Part shown: one piece after another, positions 34,691-43,442 of the stretch
Numbering within the stretch: the first letter of the stretch is position 1
Layout of the letters: the number at the start of each line of letters is the position of its first letter
Program-made: the position numbers and the translations under genes
Notes under the pieces: generated by a model
Databases searched by the model: none
Told to the model about the DNA's origin: nothing
The model's input: only the letters and a program-made list of their open reading frames with translations
DNA from: Methanobacteriota archaeon
GTDB lineage: Archaea; Thermoplasmatota; Thermoplasmata; RBG-16-68-12; SOIM01
Reading direction: 5' to 3'
Length of the DNA stretch: 44,239 bases
Assembly (NCBI GenBank): GCA_020345725.1
Contig: CP070767.1
Location: 1,635,139-1,679,377 of the forward strand

Positions 34691-34780
34691 CAAATCACCA
34701 AACCCTCATTCTGCTTTTCGTTTATTAAGATATCTCTCTGATTCTCCTGAGATGGACTTTCTTGGCCAGACCAATCAAAA

Positions 34781-34789
34781 GGTTTAAAT
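34781..34789 (+). promoter_or_regulatory. TATA box of the rpoK-eno-rpsB-MEMO cluster
   Basis: AAAGGTTTAAATCC is a near-consensus BRE/TATA. It lies inside the longer rpoK frame that starts at the TTG 34762, which rules out that start and points to the ATG at 34819. Confidence 0.65.
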
Positions 34790-34818
34790 CCAAACTTGCC
34801 GTATGCGACGCTTTGCCA

Positions 34819-34998
34819 ATGACCCGTTTGACACGATTTGAGGTAGCCAGGATTGTAGGAGCCAGATCCCTTCAGATTAGCATGGGAGCCCCCCTTCTAG
34901 CCTCAGCATTGAGTGCCCGTATGGACCCACTAGAGATTGCTTTCGCCGAATACGAGAAAGGAATCATACCCATTACGGTGCGGAGGGGATTGGATAGC
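34819..34998 (+). CDS. rpoK: RNA polymerase subunit K (omega/Rpb6 homologue)
   Basis: A 60-residue protein from the ATG at 34819 (stop TGA at 34999-35001). The sequence [20 protein letters not shown] and the ending [15 protein letters not shown] are diagnostic of RpoK, which helps assemble the archaeal RNA polymerase. The upstream TTG at 34762 would place the promoter TATA box inside the gene and is rejected. Its TGA overlaps the enolase start region, so the two genes are coupled. RpoN, often next to RpoK in archaea, is not in the window. Confidence 0.93.
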
Positions 34999-35002
34999 TG
35001 AT

Positions 35003-36208
35003 GTGCTCTCATCCCAGATAAGGAAGATATTGGATAGCAGAGGCAACCAGACTGTTGAGGTGGATATATCTCTTGAAGAGGGTTCAGGAACCTCGGCCGC
35101 CCCGAGTGGGGCCAGTACTGGGATTCATGAAGTGGTTTCATTCCCAGAAGGGGGGATTGACGCCTCTCTTGACATTTTCGAGAAGGAAATAACCTCTCAG
35201 ATTGTTGGTATGGATGGTCTGGATCAAGCAACATTTGATAAATGGTTGCATGAAATCGATGGAACCGACAACTTCTCACGAATTGGAGGCAGTGTGGCGA
35301 TTGCCGCTTCCCTGGCTCTGGCTAGAGCCGCTGCCGATGCGAACAATACACCTCTCTGGCGATATCTGGCAGGAATTATGCCCAAATCACTTCCCAGGCC
35401 CATGGGAAATGTCATCGGGGGAGGTGCTCACGGAGTCGGTGGTACTGACATTCAGGAGTTTCTCACGATTGCCCTTGGTCCCACTGTCCGGGAATCTGTG
35501 TTTGCCAATTCGGCAGTTCATAAATTGGTGAAGGAGAAGCTCATCGAACGATATCCGGATCACACGATCGGTAAAGGAGACGAGGGTGCCTGGCTTGCCA
35601 GTATCGGTAATGAGGAGGCTTTGGAAATACTCGTGGAATCCTGTGATGAGATTTCGCGTACAGTTGGATTCGACTGCAAACCATGCCTGGACATGGCTGC
35701 CAGCGAGATGTATAAGGACGGAATGTACAGATACAGAGAAGGCTCCATCAGTCCAGATGGACAGGTCGATTTCGTAGCAGACCTGGTCGAGTCTTTTGGG
35801 CTCTACAGTGTGGAAGATCCTTTGCAGGAGGACGATTTCGAAGGGTTTGCGCGCATGACAGAGGCCATTGGGGAAAAGTGCCTGGTTGTTGGGGATGACC
35901 TTTTTGTCACAAATATTGAAAGGCTCAGGAAAGGTGTTCAGATCAAAGCTGCTAATGCAATTCTGATAAAACCGAACCAGATAGGCACTGTGACAGATAC
36001 GATGCAGACAGTTGACCTAGCGCGGAAGAGCAACTACCAATTGATAATATCTCATAGATCGGGAGAGACAACGGACGATTCAATTGCACACCTGGGCGTT
36101 GCCTTTGGCTGCTTCGGTATCAAAACTGGTGTCGTCGGCGGGGAAAGGACAGCAAAACTTAATGAGCTCATTAGGATTGAGGAGAGCATAGAAGCGGGTG
36201 ATAGTTAA
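35003..36208 (+). CDS. eno: Enolase
   Basis: A protein of 401 residues converting 2-phosphoglycerate to phosphoenolpyruvate. The GTG at 35003 starts just beyond the rpoK stop and gives the usual N-terminus ([11 protein letters not shown]); the frame is open further upstream but has no similarity there. Substrate and Mg sites: [60 protein letters not shown] and [11 protein letters not shown]. The order rpoK-eno-rpsB-MEMO is a conserved archaeal cluster. Its TAA overlaps the ATG of rpsB (TAATG). Confidence 0.96.
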   Translation: MLSSQIRKILDSRGNQTVEVDISLEEGSGTSAAPSGASTGIHEVVSFPEGGIDASLDIFEKEITSQIVGMDGLDQATFDKWLHEIDGTDNFSRIGGSVAIAASLALARAAADANNTPLWRYLAGIMPKSLPRPMGNVIGGGAHGVGGTDIQEFLTIALGPTVRESVFANSAVHKLVKEKLIERYPDHTIGKGDEGAWLASIGNEEALEILVESCDEISRTVGFDCKPCLDMAASEMYKDGMYRYREGSISPDGQVDFVADLVESFGLYSVEDPLQEDDFEGFARMTEAIGEKCLVVGDDLFVTNIERLRKGVQIKAANAILIKPNQIGTVTDTMQTVDLARKSNYQLIISHRSGETTDDSIAHLGVAFGCFGIKTGVVGGERTAKLNELIRIEESIEAGDS

Positions 36209-36828
36209 TGGAGCCCAAGGAAAGAGAAGAGCCGGAAGGACTACTCGTTTTAGAGGATGTCTATCTCACATCCGGTGTTCACATTGGCACTCAGCAGAAG
36301 AGTGCAGACATGAAACAGTTCATCTACAAGGTCAGGACGGACGGCCTGTACGTACTGGATATAAAGAAGACTGACAGAAGAATCAAGATGGCCGCCAAGT
36401 TCCTGTCCAATTACGATCCGAAGAGAATACTGGTGGTCGCTGCCAGACAGTATGGTCAGAAGCCCGCCAAACTATTCGCTCGGACAATTGGTGCGAACGT
36501 CTTTGCAGGACGATTTGTGCCCGGTACCCTTACCAATCCAAGTCTTCCAGAGTACATGGAACCTGATATTCTGGTGGTGACCGATCCAGCAGCGGATCAG
36601 CAGGCAGTGAGAGAGGCCCTGAAGCTTAGGATTCCGGTGATCGGTCTCTGTGATGCCAACAACGAGACAAACAGTGTCGATTTGATAATTCCCACCAACA
36701 ACAAAGGCAGAAGAGCCCTGGCAACGGTGTACTGGCTCCTTACGAGAGAGGTGCTGAGGGAAAGAGGTGAACTCCAGGCAGCTGAGGACTTCACCATGAC
36801 ACTGGAGGATTTCGAGGCAACCCTTTAG
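36208..36828 (+). CDS. rpsB: 30S ribosomal protein uS2
   Basis: A protein of 206 residues with the archaeal uS2 signature: [20 protein letters not shown] near the N-terminus, [28 protein letters not shown], and [19 protein letters not shown] followed by [10 protein letters not shown]. It binds the small subunit late in assembly. The ATG shares one base with the enolase stop, and the next gene follows after 8 nt, so it is part of the operon. Length is normal. Confidence 0.98.
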   Translation: MEPKEREEPEGLLVLEDVYLTSGVHIGTQQKSADMKQFIYKVRTDGLYVLDIKKTDRRIKMAAKFLSNYDPKRILVVAARQYGQKPAKLFARTIGANVFAGRFVPGTLTNPSLPEYMEPDILVVTDPAADQQAVREALKLRIPVIGLCDANNETNSVDLIIPTNNKGRRALATVYWLLTREVLRERGELQAAEDFTMTLEDFEATL

Positions 36829-36836
36829 GTGGTCGG

Positions 36837-37652
36837 ATGAGGTATCCAGCCGTTGCAGGACAGTTCTATTCAAGTGACCCTGAGAAATTGAGAAAGCAGA
36901 TTGAGAATTGCTACATGAGTCCGATTGGTCCAGGAGAGCTTCCAGTGCTCAAGGAGGGTCCTAGGTCTATAGTAGGAGCTGTCTCCCCGCACGCTGGCTT
37001 TGTATACTCAGGCCCTGTTGCTGCTCACGTCTTCCTTGCTCTTGCAAAGGATGGATTCCCGAAGACTTTTATCGTCATAGGCCCCAATCATTCCGGGATG
37101 GGATCTATGGTTTCAGTCACGACCGAGGACTTCAGCATGCCCACGGGCGTCGTTCAGGTCGATACAGAGATTGCAGGAAGCATATGCAGAGGAATGATTT
37201 CTGAAGATAATACTGCTCACAGGTTCGAACATTCCCTGGAGGTCCAGTTGCCCTTCATCCAACAGATATCCTCTGACGTGAGGATCGTTCCAGTTTGTAT
37301 GGGAATGCAGGATTTTGATACTGCAAAGGAAGTCGGTGAGATCATCGGCGAAGAAACCCAAGGGAAGGATGTTGTGATAATCGCTTCAACTGATTTTTCC
37401 CATTACGTTCCTCAGGATACAGCTACGAAGATGGACAGAATGGCAATAGACAAGATTCTTGAGTTAGACCCCAAGGGCCTTTCAGAGGTCGTTTCCAAGA
37501 AGAGGATTTCCATGTGCGGCTATGGTCCGGTCATGGCCATGCTCTTTGCAGGCCAAGGTAGCAAATCAGAATTGCTCAAATACTCCACCTCAGGTGAAGT
37601 CTCTCCGATGAGAGAGGTTGTGGGCTATGCCGGCATGATTGTCAGGAAATAG
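36837..37652 (+). CDS. MEMO1-family protein
   Basis: A protein of 271 residues matching the MEMO family (class III extradiol dioxygenase-like fold). Family markers are RYPAVAGQFY at the N-terminus, SPHAGFVYSGPVAA, GPNHSGMG, EHSLEVQLPF, and IASTDFSHY near the metal-site region; it ends GYAGMIVRK. Metal-ligand-type histidines are visible in SPHAG, PNHSG and EHS. The biochemical role in archaea is unknown. It is the last gene of the rpoK-eno-rpsB operon; the mevalonate kinase gene that often follows in archaea is absent, and cutA converges instead. Confidence 0.96.
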   Translation: MRYPAVAGQFYSSDPEKLRKQIENCYMSPIGPGELPVLKEGPRSIVGAVSPHAGFVYSGPVAAHVFLALAKDGFPKTFIVIGPNHSGMGSMVSVTTEDFSMPTGVVQVDTEIAGSICRGMISEDNTAHRFEHSLEVQLPFIQQISSDVRIVPVCMGMQDFDTAKEVGEIIGEETQGKDVVIIASTDFSHYVPQDTATKMDRMAIDKILELDPKGLSEVVSKKRISMCGYGPVMAMLFAGQGSKSELLKYSTSGEVSPMREVVGYAGMIVRK

Positions 37653-37656
37653 TACA

Positions 37657-37974
37657 TCATTCCCTTCTTCCCGTTTCTACACCTATCCAATCAAGATATG
37701 GCTGGTATCCCGTTTTAATTTCGTAGGATACGATGCATGGAACCTCGTAGCTGTGCAGTTGTTTGATGGTTTCGATGGCTCTGTCTAGGAGCTCTGTTCT
37801 TGTCTTGAGGATCACTGCAACCTCATTGTCTTTCTCTATCTTGTCCTTCCACCAGTACCGCGAGTCTATTGGGAAGATGTTTGCACAAGCGGCAAGCCTT
37901 CTCTCCAACAACGTGTTCGATATTTTCTCCGCCTCACCGTTCGAACCGGTGGTCATGTATATGATGGAGAACAT
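37657..37974 (-). CDS. cutA: CutA1-like divalent-cation tolerance protein
   Basis: A protein of 105 residues, a complete CutA1 domain forming a trimeric ferredoxin-like fold. Motifs: SNTLLERRLAACANIFPIDS, YWWKDKIEKDNEVAVILKTR, and HSYEVPCIVSYEIKTG near the C-terminus. CutA proteins bind divalent metals and are linked to metal tolerance in bacteria; the archaeal role is uncertain. It is convergent with the MEMO gene (4 nt apart) and divergent from the DUF6015-like gene, with TATA-like sequences in the shared upstream region. Confidence 0.96.
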   Translation of the reverse strand: MFSIIYMTTGSNGEAEKISNTLLERRLAACANIFPIDSRYWWKDKIEKDNEVAVILKTRTELLDRAIETIKQLHSYEVPCIVSYEIKTGYQPYLDWIGVETGRRE

Positions 37975-38020
37975 GGCTTCGAATACTCAAAGTTGGTAAT
38001 AACGTTTGGTAATTAAGTCG

Positions 38021-38030
38021 ATATCTTTAA
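38021..38030 (+). promoter_or_regulatory. TATA-like box upstream of the DUF6015-like gene
   Basis: GATATCTTTAATC lies about 35-44 nt upstream of the GTG at 38065, consistent with a leader of roughly 10-15 nt. Confidence 0.45.
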
Positions 38031-38064
38031 TCTCGAAGCCCGACCTCATTCGTTCGGAGATAGA

Positions 38065-38439
38065 GTGCCCGTCGTGACCATGGAAGAGCTTAAGGAGGCG
38101 ATGCGAAAGACACTGGGGAGGAAGGGTCTATCAGAGAAGGAAATAGCCTCATTGGCGGAATATCTCCTATCCTTCTTCGGATTCGGGGAGGAAGTTGTTG
38201 ATAATCGTCTGGATGTGGAAGACAGGGACGTTTTCTACATGTTGGAAGAAGAGGGTCTACTCACCACCAGGCAGGAGGAGATACACTTGAAGAGAGGGAA
38301 GCTCTGGCGGATCCACTACTGGGTTCTCAGAACTGCACATATAAAGGAACTGGCCCACGCAGAAGAGGACGAGAGTGAGATTGACCATCAGCTCCTTTAC
38401 AGCAGCATATCGGAAGAGGTCTGGAGCAGGAACTTGTGA
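38065..38439 (+). CDS. DUF6015-like protein
   Basis: A protein of 124 residues from a GTG start (in-frame alternatives are GTG 38074 and ATG 38080). The sequences LAEYLLSFFGFGEEVVDNRL, DRDVFYMLEEEGLLTT and KLWRIHYWVLR match my recollection of the DUF6015 family from Thermoplasmatota. It is helical with a winged-helix-like middle part, and the C-terminal tail is acidic. Function is unknown. It lies 38 nt upstream of the site-2 protease gene on the same strand and may be co-transcribed with it. Confidence 0.85.
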   Translation: MPVVTMEELKEAMRKTLGRKGLSEKEIASLAEYLLSFFGFGEEVVDNRLDVEDRDVFYMLEEEGLLTTRQEEIHLKRGKLWRIHYWVLRTAHIKELAHAEEDESEIDHQLLYSSISEEVWSRNL

Positions 38440-38477
38440 GCAATCTTAATATACGCCATGGGTTTTCCTAAGATGGT

Positions 38478-39821
38478 ATGTCTTCCATCCTTCTTCATCC
38501 GCTTTTCATCTTTGTCTTGGTAATCTCGATATGGATTATCATAATGTACATCCTCTACAAGAAGAAGGTCTTGGAGGGGACTCCTTTTGCACTCTCAGGT
38601 CCATTTCTGCTCTGGAAGACGGAGAGGGGAAAGGAATTCATTGACAAACTATCCAAGCCTAAGAGATTCTGGAAGGTTTATGGAGATTTCTCCATTGTTG
38701 TGACTTTCGTGGTGATGTTCACCTTCCTGTTCCTCCTGATGTGGGTGGCCACATTGGTGATGAACATCCCTGAGAGCAGGGTACCGCGGCCTGAGATGAT
38801 TCTTGGAATCCCTGGATTGAACCCGATAATACCCATTTGGTACGGGATTATGGCTCTTATCATCGCCATGGTCGTCCATGAATTCGCACACGGGATTCTT
38901 ACCAGAGTGGCGAAGTCCAGGATTGAGTCCCTTGGTGTGGTCTTCTTCATTCTTCCTATCGGTGCATTTGTCGAGCCGAACGAGGATGAGCTGACAACGA
39001 TGAAGAAGAGGAAGCGGAGCCGCCTTTTTGCCGCTGGACCTACAACCAACATAATCGTTGCGCTCATATGCTCCCTGATATTCACTCAGGTGTTCATAGG
39101 CAGTGCTGAACCCAAGGCCATTGGTAATGGGATTATAGGAGTCATCGCTGATACTCCTGCAGCCAATGCAAGCCTGGAGCCTGGAATGATAATCACTTCA
39201 ATAGAGTACAACGGCACAGTCACAGACATCGACAATTCAACAGCCTTCAGTCTATTGATGAGTGGCACACGGCCCAACGAAACGATTAATATGACCTTAT
39301 TCTACAACGGCCAAATCACTCGTAAGGAAGTGATTTTAACCAGTAGAGATAACAAGACTCAAGGCCTGCTGGGAGTCTACACCATCTACACTGGAACCGG
39401 TAAGCAGATTTACTACCCAACTATCCGTTTGGATTCGCTGGATAGCACGTTATATTCACTCCTGGTGTATGTCACTCTTCCCATACGCGGTCTGTCACCC
39501 ATAGAGAAGCCCTATACAGATTTCTATGGACCAACAGGTGCAATGGCAGCCATTCCGGAATCGGCATTCTGGGTCCTGGCAAATACTTTCTATTGGGTGT
39601 TCTGGATCAACTTGATGCTTGGCCTGACGAACGCTCTTCCGGCCGTTCCCCTTGACGGAGGCTATGTATTCCGAGATGGACTGGATACCTTCTTGAGCCG
39701 TATAAGAAAGGACATGAAACCGGAAAGAAGGGAGGCAATAGTCAGGAATGTGTCCTACTTTTTGGCCTTCTTCATTCTAGCTCTTATACTTTGGCAGCTC
39801 ATTGGTCCTAGAGTTTTCTAG
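38478..39821 (+). CDS. Site-2 protease-type M50 membrane metalloprotease with PDZ domain
   Basis: A protein of 447 residues. The zinc motif HEFAHG lies in a transmembrane helix (VVHEFAHGILTRV), and the third ligand motif is NALPAVPLDGGYVF near the C-terminus. Between them is a lumenal or extracytoplasmic PDZ-like region (GVIADTPAANASLEPGMIIT). About six transmembrane helices are visible. Such enzymes cut membrane-spanning substrates after a first cleavage outside, releasing cytoplasmic or membrane-bound factors. The single-pass giant proteins at 2536-15024 would be conceivable substrates, but nothing in the sequence links them. Its stop shares CTAG with the convergent KaiC-like gene. Confidence 0.94.
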   Translation: MSSILLHPLFIFVLVISIWIIIMYILYKKKVLEGTPFALSGPFLLWKTERGKEFIDKLSKPKRFWKVYGDFSIVVTFVVMFTFLFLLMWVATLVMNIPESRVPRPEMILGIPGLNPIIPIWYGIMALIIAMVVHEFAHGILTRVAKSRIESLGVVFFILPIGAFVEPNEDELTTMKKRKRSRLFAAGPTTNIIVALICSLIFTQVFIGSAEPKAIGNGIIGVIADTPAANASLEPGMIITSIEYNGTVTDIDNSTAFSLLMSGTRPNETINMTLFYNGQITRKEVILTSRDNKTQGLLGVYTIYTGTGKQIYYPTIRLDSLDSTLYSLLVYVTLPIRGLSPIEKPYTDFYGPTGAMAAIPESAFWVLANTFYWVFWINLMLGLTNALPAVPLDGGYVFRDGLDTFLSRIRKDMKPERREAIVRNVSYFLAFFILALILWQLIGPRVF

Positions 39822-40516
39822 TGCGTCACGACTTCGAAGCCGCCTTCATCATAGATCAGTGGGAAGTAGCCTCTCTTGTGTGCTGTCTTCCTCATCTTCA
39901 CTATGCTCAAGAACAGGTTCACCACTCGGTCATCCCTTCTCAGGTCCAGATGCATGATGCCGTCCGAGAGGAAATCCTCACCGTTCAAGCAGAACTTGTT
40001 ACCATCCTGATCCATTTCCGCGATCAAGAAGGATGTTATCCCCAAATCCCTCAGCCACTCGAAGAATCTAAAGAGATCGTCCCTGGGCTCCTCGAACTTC
40101 GCCATCACTTGAAGAACGGGAAGGGAGTCCAGTACAAGAAGGTCTACGTTCATGCTGCTCTTTAGATTGTTAATGTACATCTTGAAAACTTCAATCCAGG
40201 ACTGCTTGCTCAATTGCTTGAGCTTTTTTCGTATCATAGAAAGGTCAAGAACACTCAATCTCTCATCCAGGCCATCGAGTTCCATCCCCAGTCCCGCCAT
40301 GCTGTCAACCACGGAATCCCTGGACTGCTCGAGGGTCACGTAGACCCCACTCTTCTCCTCTTCCTTCGCGTTGAGGAACAACACGTTGTAGGCAACAGAG
40401 CTTTTCATCGTTCCAGGCTTTCCCGCTATCAAAACAGTATGACCAAAGGGAATGCCACCTTGGAGATGTTCATCTAGTCCTCGGATGTATGTCTTGATCC
40501 TTTTGGTAGCCACCAT
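39818..40516 (-). CDS. KaiC-like RecA-superfamily ATPase
   Basis: A protein of 232 residues with a single KaiC-type domain: start TYIRGLDEHLQGGIPFGH, Walker A AGKPGTMKSS (about 31-40), the KaiC-typical GVYVTLEQS, Walker B VDLLVLDSLPVL (about 123-134) and the C-terminal part DGIMHLDLRR. Unlike the KaiC-like domain at the end of the coiled-coil protein (28070-30685), both Walker motifs are intact, so ATP binding is likely. Its role is unknown; single-domain archaeal KaiC homologues regulate signalling or motility in some species. The ATG has GGGAAGGGA upstream and a TATA box at 40551-40560. Confidence 0.92.
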   Translation of the reverse strand: MVATKRIKTYIRGLDEHLQGGIPFGHTVLIAGKPGTMKSSVAYNVLFLNAKEEEKSGVYVTLEQSRDSVVDSMAGLGMELDGLDERLSVLDLSMIRKKLKQLSKQSWIEVFKMYINNLKSSMNVDLLVLDSLPVLQVMAKFEEPRDDLFRFFEWLRDLGITSFLIAEMDQDGNKFCLNGEDFLSDGIMHLDLRRDDRVVNLFLSIVKMRKTAHKRGYFPLIYDEGGFEVVTH

Positions 40517-40550
40517 CTTATCCCTTCCCGCGATTCAGACGTCCCTACGC

Positions 40551-40560
40551 ATAATAAACC
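40551..40560 (-). promoter_or_regulatory. TATA box of the KaiC-like gene
   Basis: The minus strand reads AAGGTTTATTATGCG 35-44 nt upstream of the ATG at 40516. Confidence 0.55.
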
Positions 40561-40605
40561 TTGTTGGGAAGGTATCAATTTTGAGAATCTTCCACGGAAC
40601 TGTCC

Positions 40606-40623
40606 AGAGAGAAAAAAAGAGAT
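40606..40623 (-). terminator. Oligo-T terminator after the GNAT gene
   Basis: The minus strand reads CTCTTTTTTTCTCTC about 25-35 nt after the GNAT stop (seven consecutive T at 40612-40618), the usual form of an intrinsic archaeal terminator. It separates the aIF5B-GNAT unit from the KaiC-like gene. Confidence 0.55.
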
Positions 40624-40643
40624 CGCTAAGACCGTTGAATCAG

Positions 40644-41486
40644 TTAGCCTTTCTCCAGTGCACCGATTCCAAAGATTCCCTTCAAATTCATGCCATGATC
40701 TCCGGTCTCGAAGAACATTGCTGAGACTTGGAACTCCTCCTCAAATCCTTGTCTCTTCACGATCTGTATGGCCGATTCGTTATCTACGGATACAGCGATT
40801 GCTGACACCGTGTCCTCAAGAGTTGTTAGACAATCAATCAGCAGGTTCTCAGCTGTATCTGGCCTATCAGGGTCACACATCCATGGACCGATTTCGCAAG
40901 CCTTTGGGGAACAGAACCCCAGCACATAGCCCACGATATCACCGTCCTCTTCAATGCTAAAGAAAAGCTCCGGAAAGTCCTTTAGCATTCTTCCAAGCAA
41001 TCGGATCCTATCCCCTGGGAAGTACTTCTGGTCAAATCCAACCACTCTGGGCAGCGCTTCCTGATTAACTACTCTGGCTCCTCTGTTTTCCGAGACCTTT
41101 GCAATGGTGGAAAACCTAGCAACTCTGAAGCTTTCTTGAAACCCGATTCTCTCATAGAAAGCGACCGCATTCAGATATGAATAGAGTCCTATAACTCCAA
41201 CAGATTTGTCCTTCAAGTAGCGCACGGCATGTTTCACCATTTCGGATCCTATTCTCTCCTGCCTCCGATCCGACTTTGTCACAACATTCCCAATCCAACC
41301 AATGCCACCGTAACTGGTCGTTGTGAGCATTCCCACCTCAACATCATCGTCACTAGCAACAAAACACCCACTGGGTTCTAGGTCAATCAACCTCTGGAAG
41401 TCCTCCTCCATGTATCCCCAGCCCTCTTCGTCAGTGATATCGACCGCAAAGGGAACGTCCTCAGACTTCATCACCCGAATATCCAA
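40644..41486 (-). CDS. GNAT-family acetyltransferase with C-terminal GNAT-like domain
   Basis: A protein of 280 residues starting at a TTG with GGAGG 8 nt upstream. The N-terminal domain (about 1-135) is a GNAT fold: substrate-side EEGWGYMEEDFQ, then strand IGNVVTKSDRRQERIGSEMV carrying the acetyl-CoA loop (RQERIG in place of the usual Q/RxxGxG/A), and LNAVAFYERIGFQ as motif B. The second half (about 150-280) has a further GNAT-like set (VSVDNESAIQIVKRQGFEEE). Two-domain GNATs of this kind acetylate small molecules or proteins; the substrate is unknown. It is the last gene of the aIF5B transcript and is followed by a T-run. Confidence 0.92.
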   Translation of the reverse strand: MDIRVMKSEDVPFAVDITDEEGWGYMEEDFQRLIDLEPSGCFVASDDDVEVGMLTTTSYGGIGWIGNVVTKSDRRQERIGSEMVKHAVRYLKDKSVGVIGLYSYLNAVAFYERIGFQESFRVARFSTIAKVSENRGARVVNQEALPRVVGFDQKYFPGDRIRLLGRMLKDFPELFFSIEEDGDIVGYVLGFCSPKACEIGPWMCDPDRPDTAENLLIDCLTTLEDTVSAIAVSVDNESAIQIVKRQGFEEEFQVSAMFFETGDHGMNLKGIFGIGALEKG

Positions 41487-41491
41487 TCCCG

Positions 41492-41653
41492 TCAGCCTCC
41501 GACCCTGCCTTCCTCCTCGTCGCAGTCGTGCATACCATGGGTCACGTACTTCTTGTCCCCTCGCATGTGCTTGATCATGCAGGGGCCGAACTCATCGTCC
41601 TCGGCTCCGTACCATTTGTTACAGTCCTTGCACTTGAGCTCGACGACCTCCAA
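41492..41653 (-). CDS. Small zinc-binding-type protein, 53 aa
   Basis: A TTG at 41653 (partly overlapped by the aIF5B stop region) opens a frame LEVVELKCKDCNKWYGAEDD... with CxxC, a following Cys in FGPCMIKHMRGDKKYVTHG, and CDEEE near the end, plus conserved-looking histidines. This spacing of four Cys with His between suggests a zinc knuckle. It starts one base after the aIF5B stop and ends 5 nt before the GNAT start, so the three genes are packed as an operon. The GGAGG inside its end is the ribosome site of the GNAT gene. Function is not recognised. Confidence 0.72.
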   Translation of the reverse strand: MEVVELKCKDCNKWYGAEDDEFGPCMIKHMRGDKKYVTHGMHDCDEEEGRVGG

Positions 41654-41654
41654 A

Positions 41655-43400
41655 TCACATCCCCCAGAAAGGATCTTCTGCTCTCTTGATCTCTCTGACC
41701 TTCTCTAGAACTTCGTTCTCATCCGAAGTTAGATCCACCTTTTCGAGGGCCTTCGCGTGAGACTCTGGCAGATCCACGTACAATACATCCCCAACATCTA
41801 TCTGTCTTCCGTATGTGATGCCTTCAACGGCAATCGCGACCTCGGAACCAACAATCGCTTCTTTCAGACTCTGTTTTTCCGCTTGAATGCTCTTGATCTT
41901 GCCAAACACTCTCCCATCCTCTCTGAGAAGATGCTGACCAGGCCTGACTCTTCCAGCGAGGACCCTGGCGCCAAAAATGGCCGGTTTCGACACACGGAAG
42001 CAACAGTCCGGTAAGAGCAGTATCTTCCCCGGGTAGGTTATCTCCATTCTCTTCTCTGCCTCTATCTCTCTCTTCTTCTCATTGACCCAGGCCTGGTAGT
42101 CTTCCACCAGTTTGTATACCACCTTATCTTGAATCACGTGGGCACTGGAGGCCAGTATCTCATCCTTTGCGTCAGGGAGTATGTTCACATTGAACGCCAG
42201 AATGACTTTGTTGATCGGATCTTGGATCGTTGCCGCGTCCACTACGTCCCTGCGGGAAACATCTCCAACTCTTTCAGACTTAAAAGGTATCTCCGCTTGT
42301 TTCAGTTCGTAAGCCAGAGCTTCAAGGGAACCAATCGCATCCGCCTTCACTATTACCCCATCCTCCTCGGTCTCGATTTCAACAGAAGTCTCCTCAATGA
42401 TTCTCTCCTTGACTTGCTGGACATCCTTTTCGACAACAATGATGGGTGCGCCTGCGACTGCATTCTCCAAATCGCTGGCAGAGATCTTGATTCCAGCTGC
42501 TGCACTAACACTGTCAACAGAGTTGAACCTGTCTTCTGGGTCCCTTATTTCGTCCAGAGGTTTCGGCTTGAGCAGTGCTTTGACCTTTGTCTCTATGGGT
42601 TCTCCCTTGCTTCCCAGGACGATTGTGTCGCCCTTTTGAATCGTGCCTTTGAATATGATCACATCTACTGTGGGTCCCAGCCCTTTCTCTTCCTTGACTT
42701 CCAGTATCGTTCCCTCTGCCGGACCTTCTTCAGTCTCCAAACCCTCCTCCAGATATCTCTGTGCGAGACCTATCAGGATTAGGAGGGCATCTGGAATGCC
42801 GTGGTTGAATTTGGCACTGACCGGCACAATCCCCACATTGGCTGTGAAGTCCTTGATCTTGTCATACCGATCCCCCGGAAGTCCAAGCTCGTAGAGCTTA
42901 CCGACCAGCTCGTATAGAAGCTCGTCCAACCTTTCCTTGGCCGAATCTGGTTGCTTCTCCAAAGCATCCAAGAATGTGGCGTCCTTAACCTTCCTCCAAC
43001 CCTGTATGCGGTCTATCTTGTTTGCGACGATTATGAATGGGGTCTTGAACCTCTTCAGTATGTTCAAGGACTCGATGGTCTGTGGCATGAAGCCCTCGTT
43101 AATGTCAATGACTAGCAGAGCCAGGTCTGCGAGAGCGCCTCCTCTTGCACGCAGCGTAACGAAGGAATGATGCCCTGGCGTGTCGATGAATAGTAGGCCT
43201 GGAACCTTGAACTTCCTCTTGCCGACAAGCTTCTTGCACTGTTCCATTATGGTTTCCAAGGGTACCTCGGTGGCACCTATGTGCTGCGTGATGGCTCCTG
43301 CTTCCCTTTTGACAACAGCGGTGCCTCTGATCGCATCCAGAATTGTGGTTTTGCCGTGATCCACATGACCCAGCACGCTGACTATCGGCTGTCTGATCAT
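41655..43400 (-). CDS. infB: Translation initiation factor aIF5B (IF-2 type)
   Basis: A protein of 581 residues. The GTPase domain at the N-terminus has G1 GHVDHGKTT, G3 DTPGHHSF and G4 NKIDR, followed by domain II, the alpha-beta domain III and the C-terminal domain. The N-terminus begins directly at the G domain (RQPIVSVLGHVDHGKT), as in archaeal aIF5B, which promotes subunit joining and initiator tRNA placement. The TATA-like GGTTATAATATC lies at 43424-43434, giving its own promoter after ndk. It heads the unit aIF5B-zinc protein-GNAT. Confidence 0.98.
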   Translation of the reverse strand: MIRQPIVSVLGHVDHGKTTILDAIRGTAVVKREAGAITQHIGATEVPLETIMEQCKKLVGKRKFKVPGLLFIDTPGHHSFVTLRARGGALADLALLVIDINEGFMPQTIESLNILKRFKTPFIIVANKIDRIQGWRKVKDATFLDALEKQPDSAKERLDELLYELVGKLYELGLPGDRYDKIKDFTANVGIVPVSAKFNHGIPDALLILIGLAQRYLEEGLETEEGPAEGTILEVKEEKGLGPTVDVIIFKGTIQKGDTIVLGSKGEPIETKVKALLKPKPLDEIRDPEDRFNSVDSVSAAAGIKISASDLENAVAGAPIIVVEKDVQQVKERIIEETSVEIETEEDGVIVKADAIGSLEALAYELKQAEIPFKSERVGDVSRRDVVDAATIQDPINKVILAFNVNILPDAKDEILASSAHVIQDKVVYKLVEDYQAWVNEKKREIEAEKRMEITYPGKILLLPDCCFRVSKPAIFGARVLAGRVRPGQHLLREDGRVFGKIKSIQAEKQSLKEAIVGSEVAIAVEGITYGRQIDVGDVLYVDLPESHAKALEKVDLTSDENEVLEKVREIKRAEDPFWGM

Positions 43401-43423
43401 ATCAAATCACTATCGGGAAATTG

Positions 43424-43434
43424 ATATTATAACC
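43424..43434 (-). promoter_or_regulatory. TATA box of aIF5B
   Basis: The minus strand reads AAGGTTATAATATC 24-34 nt upstream of the ATG at 43400, which suggests a very short or absent leader. It lies between the ndk stop and the aIF5B start. Confidence 0.55.
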
Positions 43435-43442
43435 TTGTCGGG

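Noticed and set aside
34762-34818. TTG start adding 19 residues to RpoK
   Set aside because: The strong TATA box at 34781-34789 lies inside this extension, and RpoK homologues start near LTRFE.
34937-35002. Longer enolase start at 34937
   Set aside because: The extra residues overlap RpoK in another frame and do not resemble enolase; the GTG at 35003 fits better.
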